Shown: one piece after another, positions 53,765 through 62,764 of the stretch
Layout of the letters: every line of letters begins with the position of its first letter
Position numbering within the stretch: the first letter of the stretch is position 1
NCBI GenBank assembly: GCA_964426545.1
Contig: CAYRQP010000006.1
Location: 48,465-112,464 of the forward strand
Length of the DNA stretch: 64,000 nucleotides
Reading direction: 5' to 3'
Source of the DNA: CAYRQP01 sp964426545
GTDB taxonomy: Bacteria; Fermentibacterota; Fermentibacteria; Fermentibacterales; JCC-6
Program-made: the position numbers and the translations under genes
The notes under the pieces: model-generated
Told to the model about the DNA's origin: nothing
The model's input: the letters and a program-made list of their open reading frames with translations, nothing else
Databases searched by the model: none

Positions 53765-55324
53765 TCATCGGGTTTTCTTGGGACGCAGAATTACATTCGG
53801 CACAATCATCTCTTCGAGGGATATCCCGCCGTGCTGAAATGTATGTTTGAATTTTTCCAGTTCATGCCGCTGAACACCTTTCTTCATCAGAAAATAGTCG
53901 GATCGGGCAAAAACATAAGCCTTCGACGGTGAATCCTCGGGAAGCCCCCACTCAGTCGGATTTTTAACTGTCACTGCTGTTTTGGGATCGACATAGAGAG
54001 AGTGACCGAACCGGTATCTTAAACTTCCGGACATTCCTCTACCTCCGCCAATAGTAGTCTGTCTGGTCGTAAACACCGAACCGTGGTCGCTGGTTACAAG
54101 AACCGTTGTTCCACGGGCTGCAAGGGTTTGGAATAACCGTTTAAGAAAAGATGAATTGAACCATGTTTCCGCAAGTTTCCGAAAACTCATTACGTCAGGA
54201 GCAAGGTCCCGAATCAGGTCGAGTTCAGACCTGCCGTGAGTTAAATGATCTATGTAATTGACAACTATTGCAAGAAAACCGCTCTGCATGAGTTTCGAAA
54301 GAGAATTAATGACATTATCCCCTTCTCGGCCGGTGCTGACTTTTGCAAAAGACGGAGTATTGTTCCTGTTCCATCTCAATCTACTGAGAGCTTCTCCAAG
54401 AAAATACTTCTCATGCCTGTTCAATCCCTGAATTCCATATCCCTCAACCCAGTTTTGTCTGTAGAACCTGGCTATATCCCGGGGAAGCAACCCTGCAAAA
54501 AGAGCATTTCTGCTGTAAGGAGTGGCCGATGGAAGAAGCGAGAACATGAATCCTGTATCTATGTCGAACCATTTTTCCAGAACAGGCACCATCATCAGCC
54601 ACTGGTCGTACCTCATACAGTCCATTACGATGAGTACGACATCGCCGGAACGCTCCAGTTCAGGAATGACCATGCGTTCCAGGTAGTTATGGGGCATTAC
54701 AGGAGAATTTTCTTTATTGCCTGATATCCAGTCTGGGTACTTACTCTCTACATATCTCGAAAATGTCAGCGTCAGGCTTCGAAGTCTCGATTTCTGATGC
54801 GATGTCATCCCTGTTGTAACTCCGTCCTTGGCAGCAATGTCATTCCGTGTCCATAACTGATAGATATCAGTCCAGTTCTCCCAGCTCATTTCCTCTTCCT
54901 GCAGTTCGAGAACTTTCAGAGCCTGGCTGGAAAGTTCTTGTGAGACCCGTTCTGTTCTCAGTTTTTCACCTGTCAGTATTCGTTTAAGTACAATTAATAT
55001 CTGGCTTGGATTCACGGGCTTCGTGAGATAATCATCGGCATCACCGCCGATAGCCCGGTCCATTAGTTCCTCTTCCTCACTCTGGGTAACCATTACCACC
55101 GGAATTGTGTGATTCTTCTCCCGTATTTTCGAGACAGTTTCGAGCCCATCCATCCCTACCATCATCTGGTCCATCAGTACTATATCTACCTGGTTCTTAC
55201 TGAGAATTTCGAGTGCCTGCTGCCCGCCGCGTGCCGTAAGTACTGTATAATTGCGCTTCTCGAGGAATCTGATATGACTCGTGAGATGTTCTATTTCATC
55301 ATCGACCCATAGAACTGTTGTCAT
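53765..55324 (-). CDS. porX: PorX-like response regulator with PglZ domain
   Basis: 519 residues. A CheY-type receiver (1-118) has acidic residues at 8-10, phospho-acceptor Asp52 (IVLMDQMM), Thr80 and Lys102. A helical linker follows, then a PglZ/alkaline-phosphatase-superfamily domain (about 215-510) with VVLIVMDCMRYDQW, LLPSATPYSRNALFAGL, NYIDHLTHGR and VLVTSDHGSVF as metal and catalytic blocks. This exact architecture is that of PorX, the T9SS transcription/regulatory protein of Bacteroidota. It overlaps the histidine kinase gene by 26 bases. The architecture is certain; T9SS control here is inferred. Confidence 0.88.
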   Translation of the reverse strand: MTTVLWVDDEIEHLTSHIRFLEKRNYTVLTARGGQQALEILSKNQVDIVLMDQMMVGMDGLETVSKIREKNHTIPVVMVTQSEEEELMDRAIGGDADDYLTKPVNPSQILIVLKRILTGEKLRTERVSQELSSQALKVLELQEEEMSWENWTDIYQLWTRNDIAAKDGVTTGMTSHQKSRLRSLTLTFSRYVESKYPDWISGNKENSPVMPHNYLERMVIPELERSGDVVLIVMDCMRYDQWLMMVPVLEKWFDIDTGFMFSLLPSATPYSRNALFAGLLPRDIARFYRQNWVEGYGIQGLNRHEKYFLGEALSRLRWNRNNTPSFAKVSTGREGDNVINSLSKLMQSGFLAIVVNYIDHLTHGRSELDLIRDLAPDVMSFRKLAETWFNSSFLKRLFQTLAARGTTVLVTSDHGSVFTTRQTTIGGGRGMSGSLRYRFGHSLYVDPKTAVTVKNPTEWGLPEDSPSKAYVFARSDYFLMKKGVQRHELEKFKHTFQHGGISLEEMIVPNVILRPKKTR

Positions 55325-56690
55325 TTGATGTTCCTTTCACCGATGTGAGATGAATTACGAATGTGGCTCCCTTACCCGGAGAACTCACTTTGAGTCTTAT
55401 GCGTCCCCCGTGATATTCTTCTACTATTCTTCTGCTTAATGTAAGTCCCAGCCCCCATCCGCCCCGCCTTGTGGAAAAGCCGGAATTGAATATCTTCTTC
55501 TGGAATTTATGCGGAATACCCTTTCCATCGTCAGCCACTTCTATTTCGACCATCCCACCGCTTTCAGGAATATCACAAGTACTGACAGTTATGGTTCCCG
55601 AATCCTTTTCAGACATGGAAGCAAGTGCGTTCTTGAGCAGATTTTCAAATACCCATCCAAGCAGAATTTCATTCATTTCAATGTTCTTCTCTGCCCGCAG
55701 GTATGTGGTTATTTCGATATTTTCGCCCACAAGTCCGGGGCTTCCGCTGAAATAATGCACAATATTCAGGATAACCTTATTTACCGAACCTCTTTTCATC
55801 ATCGGTCTTTTACCCATTTGTCCATATCGCTGTGCTATCTGCCCCAATCGCTGCAGGTCGTTTTCGATATACTCGACAGCTTCCTTGAATTCAGGGTCTT
55901 CTTCTGTTTCGGGTCTCTCTTTCAGAAGTTCTGTCCAACCGAGCAGGGAAGAAAGCGGAGTGCTTATCTGATGTGCTGTTTCCTTTGCAAAACCCACCCA
56001 TGACATCTCTTTTTCACGGCTTAGGTCAGCCCTTATCATCACAAGAAGGAGAATTGCCAGAAGAAGCAGTATTGCAAGTTCGATATACGGTACATATGCC
56101 AATTCCATCGAAAGATCATCAGTCCCGTAATGAAGGTAACCTATAGTCTCCCCTGATGAAATTACGATTGGAACAGGTTCATTTACCCTGTCGAGTTCTT
56201 TGATTATTGCTGCATATAAATCCAGGCTGTCCCGCGGAAGACAATCGCTGACCGGAACTCCATTCACTACCTGCGGGACCAGCGAGTCATCTGTGAGAAT
56301 GGAAGTATATTCGAGATTCTTTATCAATTCCTGAAACAGATCAATCGTGTTGCTGATGACGGAGTCTCTTTTGGTACTCCCCATTTCTACAACGAACCAG
56401 TCTGTTCTTTCATTGCAGTTCCCGCAGAAACAACTGACGATGGAGTCAGCATGATTTTCGCCGAGGGGCAAATGCGATCCGCAATGCGAACAGACTATGA
56501 TGTCAGGTTCTTCCTTATACAGAACAAGCGGTGATTGAATTCCTGCCCAGAATCGTGCAATAGTCTCATTTGTTCTTGTGCGAGTTTCTTCGAGCCGAAG
56601 CACAAGAGAGTGACTGTACCACAGAAATATCCAGATCAATATCACTGCTATCAGAAAGAAGACTATTCTGATTCTGAACAGATTTCTCAT
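55299..56690 (-). CDS. porY: Sensor histidine kinase, PorY-like, with zinc-ribbon-like sensor
   Basis: 463 residues. Helix 1 (about 8-26) and helix 2 (about 207-228) bracket an extracytoplasmic region holding CSHC (67-70) and CFCGNC (87-92), a zinc-ribbon-like pattern unusual outside the cell. The kinase core has phospho-His240 in KETAHQISTPLSSLLGW, N box ENLLKNALASM, G1 VADDGKGIPHKFQKKIF and G2 GGWGLGLTLSRRIVE. It is coupled by overlap to the PorX-like gene. The name PorY rests on the partnership, not on strong sequence proof. Confidence 0.82.
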   Translation of the reverse strand: MRNLFRIRIVFFLIAVILIWIFLWYSHSLVLRLEETRTRTNETIARFWAGIQSPLVLYKEEPDIIVCSHCGSHLPLGENHADSIVSCFCGNCNERTDWFVVEMGSTKRDSVISNTIDLFQELIKNLEYTSILTDDSLVPQVVNGVPVSDCLPRDSLDLYAAIIKELDRVNEPVPIVISSGETIGYLHYGTDDLSMELAYVPYIELAILLLLAILLLVMIRADLSREKEMSWVGFAKETAHQISTPLSSLLGWTELLKERPETEEDPEFKEAVEYIENDLQRLGQIAQRYGQMGKRPMMKRGSVNKVILNIVHYFSGSPGLVGENIEITTYLRAEKNIEMNEILLGWVFENLLKNALASMSEKDSGTITVSTCDIPESGGMVEIEVADDGKGIPHKFQKKIFNSGFSTRRGGWGLGLTLSRRIVEEYHGGRIRLKVSSPGKGATFVIHLTSVKGTSNDNSSMGR

Positions 56691-56884
56691 TTATATCCCG
56701 TCATTATGCAAACACCTCTCTCCGAAAACAGGCGCTTCGCCACTTACATTCAGAAATATACTTGAATTTCCTTGTAAATTTCCAAAGCATTTACTATTAT
56801 CAAAGATGTTCTGCAGATTCGACAAAGTCACCATCCGTTTTTACCGTTATCTATAGGTATTGTTTATTTCTGTAAAGGACTACG

Positions 56885-58783
56885 ATGAAAAATAGAAAGA
56901 CAAACTCTGGTACTCTTGCTATTCTCCTGTTGATAGTCTTTGTTTTTGCCGTTTCCATAGTATGGGCAAGAGCCGGAGGTAGTGGAGGGTACGGCGGTTC
57001 TTCAGGTGGTGGTGGTGGCGGCGGTGGCGGCGGAATAGGTTACCTCTACTACATTCTCATACGATTGGCTATAGAGTACCCGGTGATAGGAGTACCTCTT
57101 CTTATCGTTGCAACTGTCCTGTTCATTAAATTTGGGAAGAAAGCCAAAGGAGGGCACGAGACAAGGACCATCTCGAAAGCCCGGGAACTTACGGGTACTC
57201 AGGATAAACAGAAAACACAGGATGCTCTTGCTTCCATCAAGGTTCGCGACCCCGCATTTTCCGAGGGTGCACTTCTTAAGCGGGTAGACACTGCTTTCGT
57301 TGAAATTCAGAAATCGTGGTCATCTCAGGATCTCAGCAATGTCAGACAATTTATTTCAGACGGCATAAATGAGCGCTTCTCGATTCAGTTCGATATTCAA
57401 AAAGAAGAAGGCTACCGCAATGACATGAGTAACATAGAGGTAATCAGTTCAAAAATTGTGGGAGTTGAGTGCTCCGACCACTTCGATATAATTCACCTCG
57501 AGATACATGCTTCCGCTAACGATAGGAATGTCGAAATTTCAACGGGAAAACTTATCAAACTCAATTCATCAGCCCCTTTTGCAGAATACTGGACTTTCCT
57601 GAGAAAACCGGGTGCCAAAACTCTCAGAGGTAACGGCTTGATTGAAGGATTCTGCCCCAACTGCGGTGCTCCACTGGAACTTAGTGATACAGGCACCTGT
57701 GAAAACTGCGGTTCCTTCATCATCAGCGGTGAGTATGACTGGCTTCTGACGGAGATAACTCAATTATCAGAGTGGAATATCGTCGACCCAGACTCCATTC
57801 CGGGGTATGCCGCCATTGTTCGGCGTGACCCCGGCTTCAGCACTGAGTTGATTGAAGACACCGCTTCAATGATTTTCTGGCGGGTGATGCGTTCATGGTT
57901 CGAGCATGACACGGCACCTGCAGACAAAGTAGCCCTCCCCTCTTTTTTGAAACTCCTCGAAATTCAACATTCAAATGCATCTGAACGCGGAAAGAACTTT
58001 TTCTTTTACCGCCCGGCTGTAGGAGCGGTAGAAATACAGACTATTACTCCTGGAATCTCCGGGGGGATGTCGAAGATAGAAGTACTCATAAAATGGTCAG
58101 CCCGGAATGCAGTAAGAAAAGAGAACGGTAAAATCGAGATCACCGGCAGAAAGACGATACGGCCGGAGGTATTCACCCTTGTACGAAAACACAATGTAAA
58201 AACTGATGTCAAACAGTCCTTCCGCTCTTCACACTGCCCGGGGTGCGGTGCCCCAATGGGAAAAGCAGAAGGCGGAGAATGCGAATACTGCGGGAAACCC
58301 CTAAATGACGGGAGCAGTTCCTGGATTCTCGAATCTGTGAACAGATTCACCGGTTCCAGGCTTACAACACAGTCGCATACTTATGGAAAGAAGAAGTCCA
58401 TCGTTAAGGCCGATGTTCTTCTTGCATCCATGGTATCAGCAATGTATGCTGACGGTGTTATTGATACGAAGGAAACCGAACTCCTCTCATCCTTCGCCGC
58501 TTCGCGGAACATCCCGCCTGAAACTCTGAATGAGATAATCACAACAGCTGCATCTGGAAGCCAAGCGCTTCCTGTACCTGCAACAAAGGTAGAAGGCAGA
58601 GAAATTCTTGCCGTTATGGCACGAATGCTCATTGCAGACGAAAAGCTGACTTCTGCCGAAAAATCCTTCCTTCGAAAATACGGAGAATCCCAGGGCCTCG
58701 TCTGGGCAGATGTCAAACTGATTCTCGCACAGGAAAAGACGAAGCTGTACAGGGAAGCAAAGGTGACCATCCGCGAGTCTTAA
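56885..58783 (+). CDS. Membrane protein with Tim44-like domains, two zinc ribbons and TerB-like domain
   Basis: 632 residues. A signal/anchor helix (about 9-29) is followed by a Gly-only run (about 31-50), a second helix (about 65-85), then cytoplasmic domains. Two Tim44-like modules (about 115-250 and 300-430) alternate with zinc ribbons CPNCGAP...CENCG (about 257-277) and CPGCGAP...CEYCG (about 456-476). The C-terminus (about 510-630) resembles TerB (LLASMVSAMYADGVIDTKE ... MLIADEKLTSAEKSFL). AAAGGA precedes the ATG. Such proteins are seen in many bacteria without a firm role; tellurite resistance is not implied. Confidence 0.85.
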   Translation: MKNRKTNSGTLAILLLIVFVFAVSIVWARAGGSGGYGGSSGGGGGGGGGGIGYLYYILIRLAIEYPVIGVPLLIVATVLFIKFGKKAKGGHETRTISKARELTGTQDKQKTQDALASIKVRDPAFSEGALLKRVDTAFVEIQKSWSSQDLSNVRQFISDGINERFSIQFDIQKEEGYRNDMSNIEVISSKIVGVECSDHFDIIHLEIHASANDRNVEISTGKLIKLNSSAPFAEYWTFLRKPGAKTLRGNGLIEGFCPNCGAPLELSDTGTCENCGSFIISGEYDWLLTEITQLSEWNIVDPDSIPGYAAIVRRDPGFSTELIEDTASMIFWRVMRSWFEHDTAPADKVALPSFLKLLEIQHSNASERGKNFFFYRPAVGAVEIQTITPGISGGMSKIEVLIKWSARNAVRKENGKIEITGRKTIRPEVFTLVRKHNVKTDVKQSFRSSHCPGCGAPMGKAEGGECEYCGKPLNDGSSSWILESVNRFTGSRLTTQSHTYGKKKSIVKADVLLASMVSAMYADGVIDTKETELLSSFAASRNIPPETLNEIITTAASGSQALPVPATKVEGREILAVMARMLIADEKLTSAEKSFLRKYGESQGLVWADVKLILAQEKTKLYREAKVTIRES

Positions 58784-58832
58784 TAGTACCGCTGTAAAGT
58801 GATAGTATTAGTACCGTACTTAATCTAACAAT

Positions 58833-58851
58833 AAAAGTGCCAGGCACTTTT
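58833..58851. terminator. Bidirectional terminator or REP-like palindrome between convergent genes
   Basis: AAAAGTGCC-A-GGCACTTTT is a perfect palindrome with a single central base, flanked by Ts on one side and As on the other, lying between the stop of the plus-strand gene at 58783 and the stop of the minus-strand gene at 58852. It could terminate transcription from both sides. Similar words occur as dispersed repeats in several bacteria. Confidence 0.6.
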
Positions 58852-60495
58852 TCAGCCGCTCGGTGGTAAAGCCCGCATATTGTCACGGGGCAGTGAATCA
58901 ATGAACATGAATCCATCAGGGACGGTGTCGGTCATTTCGTAAATCATCGTCTTGCCGGACGAACTTTCAAATACTTTTTCTATAAAGAACGGAGGGTTTC
59001 TTCGTTGCCAGTTTGTTCCGTCCGGTGTTCTGCTCCACCTGTTGCTTAGATGGGGGCGCATGAGTGGTGTAAACTCATCGATTACAATGTACTTTACATT
59101 ATGATCTTCGAGGCATTGCCAAAGAAGCATCTCATAATCATTGGGCATTGTCAGGGTAGGCCGCCTGTACTTCCAGATTAGAAGTTCTACATTTGGGAAA
59201 GTAACTACCCAGTCATCCTGTTCGGTATTTTCGATTATCCAGTTGCACGCTTCTTCCGCCTCCGGAGCCTTTGCCCCTGAATCAGCAGATACAACCTGAA
59301 TGACAGGAACAATGAACGGCACGAAAAGCAGAAAGAGAATGAATACTATTATTTTCCTTTTAGCAGTTTTTGATAATTCCGCCAAGCCGTAGGACCCAAG
59401 CGCTACCGTGATTGCAACCAGAAACGCCAGATACCTTCCGCTGTGTTCGTGAAGTGCAAGCACAGCCATTACAGGTAGAGATGCTATCAGTGGAAAGAGC
59501 ATCTTCTTTCGTATTTCTTTTCGGCGAAGAACGAGGACTGCAAGAAGAAAGAAACCGATGAGAGGAGGATACCCAAATATTTCACTCCGGTGAAGTGTAC
59601 CTATTGTAATTGGTTCGAAGATCCGAACAACGCCGCGGGCAATATATACAGCAACCGCTGCGAGCCCCTGATGTTCGAACATATCTGTCGGCGCCGGTGC
59701 AGTCTCCCGCACTTCCCAAGCAGCCCAATGATTTTCATTCAGGAAGAATTGGCTGTTCTGTGAATAAGTCGGAGAACCGAATGCTTGAATGTTACGCATA
59801 AACCAGGGTATGCAGATGACTAAAAATATCAACGAGAAAACAAATGCCTTAAGAATTCTTCCCTTCCCGCCTTTTATCAATATCCAGACACCGAAAGACA
59901 ATGCGAGAAGCGCTCCCTGTGTTCGCACAAGGTAGGCAATTCCGCCAATCACTCCAAATAGCAGAACTCTCCTGTATGAGATTTCTGGTGAATCAGCAGA
60001 ATGCAGTGCAAGAAATAATATTCCGGTAAAGAGAAGTAGACTGTCTGGTTGAGTCGAATACCAGATAAAGAGCGGACTGATGGTCAGAACCAGTGCTGTA
60101 ATCATTGCAGGAATAATCCCAAACACTTTTCGAGCCCATCGCCATATTGCCCAGATACAGAATACCCCCAGAAAAATGGATAATATCTGAGCTGGGAGAA
60201 AAGCAGTGCCGGTAACCAGAAACACTGCATACAAGAGTACAGCTAATACAGGCTGCCTGTTTGCTTCGGGACGAATCGGTTCCATAGATGGGCTGTACAA
60301 AGTCCATTTCCTCATTGTCGAGAAACCATGTCCTTGCGACAGGTTCTCAGCCATTTCGAGATTGGATGCTATTCCGTCTCCGACAGCAATAGGGTTCTGA
60401 GAAATGACCGTAATCCGCAGCCCGAGAAAGACAATGAAGATCAGCAATAGGCAGAGACCTTCTTTTTCCACCAATAGTTTTCTAATGTCTTTCAT
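58852..60495 (-). CDS. GT39-like membrane glycosyltransferase
   Basis: About 547 residues. The frame is open to 60597, inside a palindromic repeat; the Met at 60495 (MKDIRKLLVEKE) directly before the first helix is the better start. Roughly 11 transmembrane helices occupy 10-390. The first loop holds the acidic site GDGIASNLEMAENLSQG, then RQPVLAVLLYAVFLV; this is the PMT_2/GT39 plan, in which a lipid-linked sugar is transferred on the outer face. The C-terminal ~130 residues are a soluble extracytoplasmic domain. Its stop abuts the hairpin at 58833-58851. Acceptor and sugar unknown. Confidence 0.85.
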   Translation of the reverse strand: MKDIRKLLVEKEGLCLLLIFIVFLGLRITVISQNPIAVGDGIASNLEMAENLSQGHGFSTMRKWTLYSPSMEPIRPEANRQPVLAVLLYAVFLVTGTAFLPAQILSIFLGVFCIWAIWRWARKVFGIIPAMITALVLTISPLFIWYSTQPDSLLLFTGILFLALHSADSPEISYRRVLLFGVIGGIAYLVRTQGALLALSFGVWILIKGGKGRILKAFVFSLIFLVICIPWFMRNIQAFGSPTYSQNSQFFLNENHWAAWEVRETAPAPTDMFEHQGLAAVAVYIARGVVRIFEPITIGTLHRSEIFGYPPLIGFFLLAVLVLRRKEIRKKMLFPLIASLPVMAVLALHEHSGRYLAFLVAITVALGSYGLAELSKTAKRKIIVFILFLLFVPFIVPVIQVVSADSGAKAPEAEEACNWIIENTEQDDWVVTFPNVELLIWKYRRPTLTMPNDYEMLLWQCLEDHNVKYIVIDEFTPLMRPHLSNRWSRTPDGTNWQRRNPPFFIEKVFESSSGKTMIYEMTDTVPDGFMFIDSLPRDNMRALPPSG

Positions 60496-60555
60496 ACCCA
60501 AAAGATACTGCAATAAAGGACTTCTGTCACACTTCGCAAGAACAGGGAAGATCAG

Positions 60556-60610
60556 AATTAGGGACACCATAGAATAGCCGCCTGTCACCAATTCCATGGT
60601 GTCCCTAATT
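60556..60610. repeat. Long perfect inverted repeat between divergent genes
   Basis: AATTAGGGACACCAT (60556-60570) and ATGGTGTCCCTAATT (60596-60610) are perfect 15-bp inverse arms around a 25-base loop. The core GGGACA/TGTCCC word recurs in the repeats at 20929-20950 and 23354-23400, so this is probably another member of the same palindromic group. It lies upstream of both flanking genes. Confidence 0.65.
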
Positions 60611-60700
60611 AAATTTATCCTTTTCTTTATTCAACGTATAGTATATAATTGAAAAACACTGTATTTACTATGTTGGTTTTTTTTGTACAGGAGAAGATAT

Positions 60701-61612
60701 TTGAAATTACTATTGGGATTACTGTGTTTCGTATTCCTGCTGTGTTCATGCGAAGAAACAGTTCAGGTAACAGTAGAGAACATGATGACACACACTACTA
60801 TAGGTGCCGTATATCTGATGACTGACAGTCTTGAAACCGGACCGAATATGCTCACATATTCCCTTACTCCTGGCCTATCGGAGACAATAGAAATGGCGGC
60901 CGGTGAATATCTTCTCAAAATCATTGACAGCGAAGCAAGAGAATACTCAATCGAGGATTTTGTCCCCCGTGACGAAGAACAGATTTCCATTACGCCATAT
61001 ATGTGCGACTCATTTCCTACCTCTGTAGAAATACTCGACGGCATGTATGCAGCGGGGCACGGAGATTCAGTCATATACATCGAGAACAACCTTGTTTTGG
61101 AAGACATACTTTTTCTCAAGACGCGAAACACCGGATTCAATAATGCATGGGGAGAGGACCTTCTGGGAGTACATATTCTCCATCCAGGCGAATCCATCAT
61201 GCTGAAGACTGATACGTTAATTACAGACATACTCGCAGAGGGAGACAATATCTACCTGAGGGAGTCTTTCAGCCCCGTTTCAGACACATATTGGATTATC
61301 TCCGAAAAATACCGAAACAAGCTGACTTTTTCATGCGGCTCCGGTAACTCTGAACTTGTCATAATCAATGAAATCCCGGATTTCACGGGAGTGTATGCCG
61401 AGATTATCGGGGGGGATGGTTCTGCAGAGACCGTCGACTTCGATAGCGGTTTTTTCCGGACTAATGACAGGATTCTAGTAAGGCTCGAACCGGGTGAATA
61501 TGATATTTTTCTGGAAGGTACTGCAGGAACGGTCAATATCGATAATTTGAATGTCCCTGCTGCAGGAGACACCATATTGATTACAAGAGATATGCTCTAC
61601 ACGGAGATGTGA
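60701..61612 (+). CDS. Lipoprotein of unknown function
   Basis: About 303 residues from the TTG at 60701: AGGAG lies seven bases upstream and the longer frame from 60683 would translate the SD. The signal sequence (KLLLGLLCFVFLLCSCEE) ends in a lipobox with Cys near residue 14-16. The mature part repeats a beta-rich pattern (TVQVTVENMMTHTTIGAVYL; later DFTGVYAEIIGG; RLEPGEYDIFLEG), possibly two or three Ig-like modules. It is encoded one base before the channel gene, so they may work together. A TATAAT at 60644-60649 could be its -10, without a clear -35. Confidence 0.75.
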   Translation: MKLLLGLLCFVFLLCSCEETVQVTVENMMTHTTIGAVYLMTDSLETGPNMLTYSLTPGLSETIEMAAGEYLLKIIDSEAREYSIEDFVPRDEEQISITPYMCDSFPTSVEILDGMYAAGHGDSVIYIENNLVLEDILFLKTRNTGFNNAWGEDLLGVHILHPGESIMLKTDTLITDILAEGDNIYLRESFSPVSDTYWIISEKYRNKLTFSCGSGNSELVIINEIPDFTGVYAEIIGGDGSAETVDFDSGFFRTNDRILVRLEPGEYDIFLEGTAGTVNIDNLNVPAAGDTILITRDMLYTEM

Positions 61613-61613
61613 G

Positions 61614-62744
61614 ATGGGATACTTGAGAGACACGTTAACTCGTGTTCGGCGGGGAAGAGACCTAATTTTCCGTATGGTGTATAAATTTTTCGAGCAGAAG
61701 GAATTTCTGCGGATAATCATATGGGTGTTGATAATATGGCTAATTGGAGCATCTCTGCTGTATTTTCTTGAACGGGACACCAACAGTGATTTCAATTCGC
61801 TTCCAAAGGCATTCTGGAATATAGCAGTATATCTATTCAGCGGTCTGGACAGCGGACACCCGACTACTGTGGGTGGTCAAATTGTAGCAACAGTTGTTTT
61901 AATTCTAAGTGCTGGAGTGGTAGCTGTATTCACGGCACAGATAGCAAGTTTCTTCATCGAACGAAAGTTGAGGGGTAGAATGAACCTTCCAAAGTACAAA
62001 CTAAAGGACCATATCGTCATCTGTAACTGGAATGAACTGGCGATTCCTCTCATTGAACAGATTCATGCGGATGTAGTAGATTACAAACGCCCCGTTGTCA
62101 TCATCAGTCAGGATGACAATGCAGGAAATTTTCCTAACCAGTATTCCGGTGTTTACGAAGATGTCTTCATTATCAAAGGTGATCCTACTAAAGAGGAAAT
62201 CCTCAAACGCGCCGGTACTCTGAGTGCTCATTCCGTCATTGTACTTGCGGACAGGACGCTTGGAGACCTTGGTGATGCTAAATCAATTCTCATCTGCCTT
62301 GCAGTTAGATCTCTGGAGTCGAAGAGCGAAGATGAGGATATCCATATTCACATATGTGTAGAAGGAGCTGACCTGCGGCATGTAGAGCATTTGGAAAAGG
62401 CAGATGCGAATGAGATAATCTGTTCGGAAGACTTCGGAATGGGTTTGCTTGCTCAGTCTGCTCTCTCACACAACTTAAGCAAGATTTACAGAAGGCTTGT
62501 AACCAATTCCAAAAGCACCAATGAGTTTTATCAGATAGAGATCCCGAAGAAGTTCCTGAAATATACTTTTACAGAACTCGGAAAGTATATCTATGAAAAT
62601 AGAGACTCTGAGAATCCTTTCCTCTTAGTCGGCATTAACAGGGACGGAGATCCGATTGTAAACCCCAAGCCGCACGAAATAATACGGATAGAGGAAGGTG
62701 ATCTGGGAATTGTAATTGCGTGGAAAAAGCCTGAATTGGTCTAA
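61614..62744 (+). CDS. Potassium-channel-like protein with RCK (TrkA-N) domain and unusual filter
   Basis: 376 residues. Two transmembrane helices (about 34-54 and 83-110) bracket a pore loop, followed by a TrkA-N/RCK domain (about 125-370: DHIVICNWNELAIPLIEQI, VFIIKGDPTKEEILKRAG, HSVIVLADRTLGDLGDAKS). The pore loop reads LFSGLDSGHPTT where potassium channels have TVGYGD, so selectivity is probably different. It resembles MthK in plan and the ADSGNH-type filter of CASTOR/POLLUX in sequence. It overlaps the lipoprotein gene region by one-base spacing and is followed by the FG-GAP gene. Confidence 0.82.
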   Translation: MGYLRDTLTRVRRGRDLIFRMVYKFFEQKEFLRIIIWVLIIWLIGASLLYFLERDTNSDFNSLPKAFWNIAVYLFSGLDSGHPTTVGGQIVATVVLILSAGVVAVFTAQIASFFIERKLRGRMNLPKYKLKDHIVICNWNELAIPLIEQIHADVVDYKRPVVIISQDDNAGNFPNQYSGVYEDVFIIKGDPTKEEILKRAGTLSAHSVIVLADRTLGDLGDAKSILICLAVRSLESKSEDEDIHIHICVEGADLRHVEHLEKADANEIICSEDFGMGLLAQSALSHNLSKIYRRLVTNSKSTNEFYQIEIPKKFLKYTFTELGKYIYENRDSENPFLLVGINRDGDPIVNPKPHEIIRIEEGDLGIVIAWKKPELV

Positions 62745-62764
62745 TGCAGAAAGGAAATTAAACT

